Assembly (NCBI GenBank): GCA_005789375.1
Contig: SXXZ01000020.1
Location: 1 to 24,055, forward strand
Reading direction: 5' to 3'
DNA length: 24,055 nt
DNA from: Verrucomicrobiales bacterium
Lineage (GTDB): Bacteria > Verrucomicrobiota > Verrucomicrobiae > Limisphaerales > UBA9464
The translations under genes were made by a program, and so were the position numbers. Positions 21,566 through 24,055 of the stretch are shown piece after piece. Position 1 is the stretch's first letter. Every line of letters begins with the position of its first letter. The notes beneath the pieces are model-generated. The model saw nothing but the letters and a program-made list of their open reading frames with translations, was not told the DNA's origin and searched no databases.

Positions 21566-23641
21566 TCAGCGCAGTTCCCAACGTTCATCAAAGAATCCTG
21601 CGGCGGAAATCCCGCCTGGGGTTCTGGCGTTGGGTGGTTGCCGAAGGTCAATGATGGCCCAATCCGGAAGCTTAGGGGTTTGGCGCGCATTGTTGAGGTA
21701 GTCGTACTCCCGGAAAGTGAATCCGCTGTTCAGCACGACATAGCGGGCGGGATTCAAGGGGTTTGGAAATACCAGGATCGGAACGTGGGTATCGGTGGCA
21801 AAGGATTGCCCGGCCACCACGATGCGATCCTTCTCCCAGCGAATGGGCAGTGAAGGGGCTAGTTTGGCGAGCAGTTGGTTGCTCGAAGGATCTCCCCACA
21901 GAACGAGGTTGTGATCGCGGATATCCGCCTCAGAAATATCTTTGTCGGATTTTTGTCGGGCATCTCCGCGATAGTGACGCCGCCAATGCTCAATGGCTCG
22001 GACCGACTCGCTCTTCACCCAATTGCCGGTCGCGGTGTTGAGTGGTATTCCGGTTGGCAGCACCATCATGAAGGAATCCATGAAGGCGTCGTCGATAGGT
22101 CCCTGAAGACCGTGACGTTTCCGAAGCCCGACCGTCAGGTCCGGTCCGGTTCTCCAAATCCCGTTCTTGCGGTGGAAGCTGGCCTTCCAAGAACGGTCGG
22201 TTCCCGGTCGGGTGGATTCCAGGATCACCGTGTTGTCTGTTCCTGCGAAAGCCACCCGAACGGGTTGGTAGACAGGGAACGGAGCCTCGCCCGGGCCGAA
22301 TTCAAGAGTTAGTGCTTCCACACCGTCCGCCTCGACCCGAAGGAGCCTGTCCCCATCCGGGAGTTGCGCAGTAACACGGCCCGGTTCCCAGTGTTCGGTT
22401 AGTGCATCGACAGTGACCCAAGCCATCTGTGGATATCGCAAGGAATGGGTCACCATTCGAACCTCACGCGGCACCCGGGTGCGGCCTACTGCCGCCAGTG
22501 CATCCAGGCGACGATTCAATTCGACCTTCGCACCCGCCTCGTATTTGTGCCCTGTTTTGGGGCCGATCAGGTGGGTCAGCTCGATGCCCTCGGTTCGCAA
22601 TGCTGACCGCATGGCGTTTGCAGCTTGGATCTGGCTATCTTCCTCCCCGCTGTAGGCGATCAGCGGGACCATAGATACATTGACCGCGTTGGCTGTCGCG
22701 TCATGCAGTCGCCAAAGCTTCTGTTCCCATGGGGCGGGTCGAAGTTGCTCCTGCTGGAAAACTCGAAGAAATTCAGCTGTCTCACTGAATCCGGCCCCGG
22801 GGGCGGCAGCGGCCCATAGGGCTGCGTGGTGCACTGCGAAGTGCCAAGCAGACGCGCCGCCGAGCGAAAATCCTCGAACGATCAGGCGGTTTTCATCAAT
22901 CGGATAGCGTCCTTGAACCTCCTTGAGCGCCTCCCAAAAATCGGTCTCGCCGGCGAATCGACTGCCATTGCAGTAACGTCCATAAAGGTGCAGTACAAAT
23001 GTGTCCGGAGGGGAAAATTCACCAATATTCCTCATCCTGTCGGCGATGAAAGCCAGCTCGCTGAGAGTCTCGCCCCGTCCATGAAACCAGAAATCCAAGC
23101 GCCATTGTCTGCCTGAGTTAGGGCGCCAACCTTTCGGAATAACCAACCCGAACGGTTGAACGGATCCATCGATCCGGGACACATAGCCTCCAACCGAGGG
23201 TCCGGGAATCTCGGTCCAGGGAGCCTGTCCCTTATCCAGCGCCTGCAATCTTTCGGTGGCGGTCTTCAACTGCAAACGGGCCGAATCCACCTCATTGGTC
23301 TTGAAGATCTCCCGGTAACGCAGCGCCCAGTCCACTGACTTGCCGAAAATAGCGATGTCCGCCCAATGCTTCAGTTGCTGTGGATTCCGGGACCAGCGTA
23401 ACCGAGCCTCGGCGAGATTAGTTTCCAGAGCTTTTACTTCAGCACTCAGTTCTTGCCGGACCGATTCGGAGATAGCGATTCCCACCGGTGGGACTCTTCG
23501 AACGGTGTCGGGCGAATTGTCTGCTGGACCATCAGCCAAGAGGCTCATCGTCATCACTTGGAGAGACGCAAAAATCAGAACTAGGGACAGGCTCGGTAGC
23601 TCGTACCAAGGGCGGTTTGCGGTAGACATCGAAAAATTCAT
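21566..23641 (-). CDS. Secreted alpha/beta hydrolase (prolyl oligopeptidase/esterase type)
   Basis: The 691-residue product has an N-terminal signal sequence (YELPSLSLVLIFASLQVMTM) and a helical, charged segment (about 55-140) that may coil. An alpha/beta-hydrolase domain follows (about 165-385) with nucleophile S259 in RGFSLGGASAW, D335 in SGEEDSQ and H365 in GPKTGHKYE, a complete and correctly ordered triad. The C-terminal 300 residues form a beta-rich then alpha/beta region (HNLVLWGDPSSNQLL, PNPLNPARYVVLNSG) of the kind seen after peptidase S9-like or esterase domains in Planctomycetes and Verrucomicrobia. The substrate is unknown; a carbohydrate ester or peptide is plausible given the exported sulfatase nearby. 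Start ATG 23641 has no Shine-Dalgarno, and ATG 23629 is an alternative. It carries three decamer copies. Confidence 0.88.
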   Translation of the reverse strand: MNFSMSTANRPWYELPSLSLVLIFASLQVMTMSLLADGPADNSPDTVRRVPPVGIAISESVRQELSAEVKALETNLAEARLRWSRNPQQLKHWADIAIFGKSVDWALRYREIFKTNEVDSARLQLKTATERLQALDKGQAPWTEIPGPSVGGYVSRIDGSVQPFGLVIPKGWRPNSGRQWRLDFWFHGRGETLSELAFIADRMRNIGEFSPPDTFVLHLYGRYCNGSRFAGETDFWEALKEVQGRYPIDENRLIVRGFSLGGASAWHFAVHHAALWAAAAPGAGFSETAEFLRVFQQEQLRPAPWEQKLWRLHDATANAVNVSMVPLIAYSGEEDSQIQAANAMRSALRTEGIELTHLIGPKTGHKYEAGAKVELNRRLDALAAVGRTRVPREVRMVTHSLRYPQMAWVTVDALTEHWEPGRVTAQLPDGDRLLRVEADGVEALTLEFGPGEAPFPVYQPVRVAFAGTDNTVILESTRPGTDRSWKASFHRKNGIWRTGPDLTVGLRKRHGLQGPIDDAFMDSFMMVLPTGIPLNTATGNWVKSESVRAIEHWRRHYRGDARQKSDKDISEADIRDHNLVLWGDPSSNQLLAKLAPSLPIRWEKDRIVVAGQSFATDTHVPILVFPNPLNPARYVVLNSGFTFREYDYLNNARQTPKLPDWAIIDLRQPPNARTPGGISAAGFFDERWELR
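22344..22353 (-). repeat. GGGACAGGCT decamer
   Basis: Exact decamer in the C-terminal part of the hydrolase gene, read as G-D-R-L. Confidence 0.85.
23222..23231 (-). repeat. GGGACAGGCT decamer
   Basis: Exact decamer in the hydrolase gene between the helical segment and the catalytic domain, read as K-G-Q-A-P, the same peptide as in the sulfatase array. Confidence 0.85.
23584..23593 (+). repeat. GGGACAGGCT decamer in the signal peptide
   Basis: Exact decamer, antisense to the hydrolase gene, in its signal-peptide codons (read S-L-S-L). It is the last copy in the window, 315 bp from the transposase-like gene fragment. Confidence 0.85.
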
Positions 23642-23907
23642 GGGCTTGCTATAAGGAGACTCTGATCCGACTCACAGGATCAAGCGCCTGGTCTGAAAGA
23701 CTGCTGTTGCGAGCCTTGCGGACGGATAGGCTGAAAAGTGGCCAGAAGTGCGACCGATTTTATCAGGTGTCAGGTGTTACACGTGGGCAGACTTGCTGAA
23801 TTTTGCCATTGAGAGGGGCTGATATGGGTCGTCGCCATTTTTATGCGAGGCGTTGAGGCGGCGTCTTCTCTATTGATGGCGAAATTGCTGGTGCCATGGG
23901 GTGGGAT
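23642..23907. other. Intergenic region upstream of the hydrolase
   Basis: These 266 bp lie between the hydrolase start and the end of the partial gene at the window edge. They hold AGGTGTCAGGTGTTACACGTG (repeated CAGGTGT words, about 23766-23786) and a degenerate relative of the 17-bp repeat at 23695-23713. No exact decamer, no gene and no convincing promoter were seen. Confidence 0.5.
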
Positions 23908-24055
23908 TCAACAACCGGACATACCCCGCAACGGGCGGAGGCTGAAGATCATGAATTTTTCCAAGTCGGGCACTGGATGAGGGTTGGGTTGGCGTTTTCG
24001 TTGGAGCCAATTCTGGTGATGGAGCGCGATGGATTCGATGAAGCTGCGGGAGCCG
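23908..24055 (-). CDS. C-terminal fragment resembling a REP-associated tyrosine transposase
   Basis: An open minus-strand frame enters from the right edge and ends at TGA (23908-23910), giving 48 residues that begin GSRSFIESIALHH and end FSLRPLRGMSGC. The G-S-R-x-F-I/V-E start, the basic H-x6-RKR stretch and the late L-R-P-L-R resemble the C-terminal tail of REP-associated (Y1/IS200-like) transposases of Verrucomicrobia and Planctomycetes. This is recalled pattern similarity, not an alignment. The catalytic His-x-His and Tyr would lie outside the window, so activity cannot be judged. It is cut by the window edge, not shown to be a pseudogene. Confidence 0.45.
   Translation of the reverse strand, partial: GSRSFIESIALHHQNWLQRKRQPNPHPVPDLEKFMIFSLRPLRGMSGC

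Noticed and set aside
23977..24055. Plus-strand partial gene starting MRVGLAFSLEPILV
   Set aside because: The 26 codons have no recognisable pattern, and the opposite strand gives a more protein-like reading with a transposase-like tail.

Overview
The window (about 60% G+C by eye) looks like a chromosomal segment of a Verrucomicrobiota bacterium, probably a Pedosphaera/Limisphaerales-like member. The reasons are the DUF1549/DUF1553 plus DUF1501 gene pair (a Planctomycetes-Verrucomicrobia hallmark), a large CotH/lamin-tail protein ending in the D-S-D-G-D-G-type calcium-binding tail common in Verrucomicrobia, an exported sulfatase/acetylesterase fusion, and weak or absent Shine-Dalgarno motifs before several genes. 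The phylum call is inference from gene content; no rRNA is present.

Layout. Bases 1-327 hold no gene: a terminator-like hairpin, a 43-bp direct repeat and a degenerate 16-17-bp tandem repeat. A tRNA-Gly(GCC) with encoded CCA and a strong terminator follow on the minus strand, downstream of a secreted CotH-type protein (496-4104, minus). Divergent from it runs a plus-strand cluster: a copper monooxygenase-like redoxin/cytochrome fusion, a DUF1549/DUF1553 protein, a Tat-exported DUF1501 protein (joined to the previous gene by an ATGA overlap) and a UbiD-family decarboxylase. A 434-bp intergenic region with two large imperfect hairpins separates ubiD from a convergent 1569-residue sulfatase-DUF2341-LamG-acetylesterase fusion. 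Upstream of that are a small lipoprotein and a stand-alone receiver protein (both minus), then alaS (plus) and a convergent secreted alpha/beta hydrolase (minus). The right edge cuts through a minus-strand gene whose visible C-terminus resembles a REP-associated (Y1/IS200-like) transposase.

Functionally, most products carry export signals and fit breakdown of sulfated, acetylated polysaccharide and periplasmic redox chemistry. ubiD, alaS, tRNA-Gly and the receiver are core or regulatory genes.

The most striking signal is a decamer, GGGACAGGCT, present 19 times exactly (plus one single-mismatch copy) between 14005 and 23593 and never in the first 14 kb. It occurs in both orientations, in all reading frames of three exported-protein genes and in the intergenic gap at 17472-17697, and is absent as an exact match from alaS and the receiver gene. 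Six copies form a perfect-period 18-bp tandem array inside the sulfatase fusion, where they encode a T-K-G-Q-A-I hexapeptide repeat. It behaves as a DNA-level dispersed element, and the partial transposase-like gene at the edge is a possible partner.
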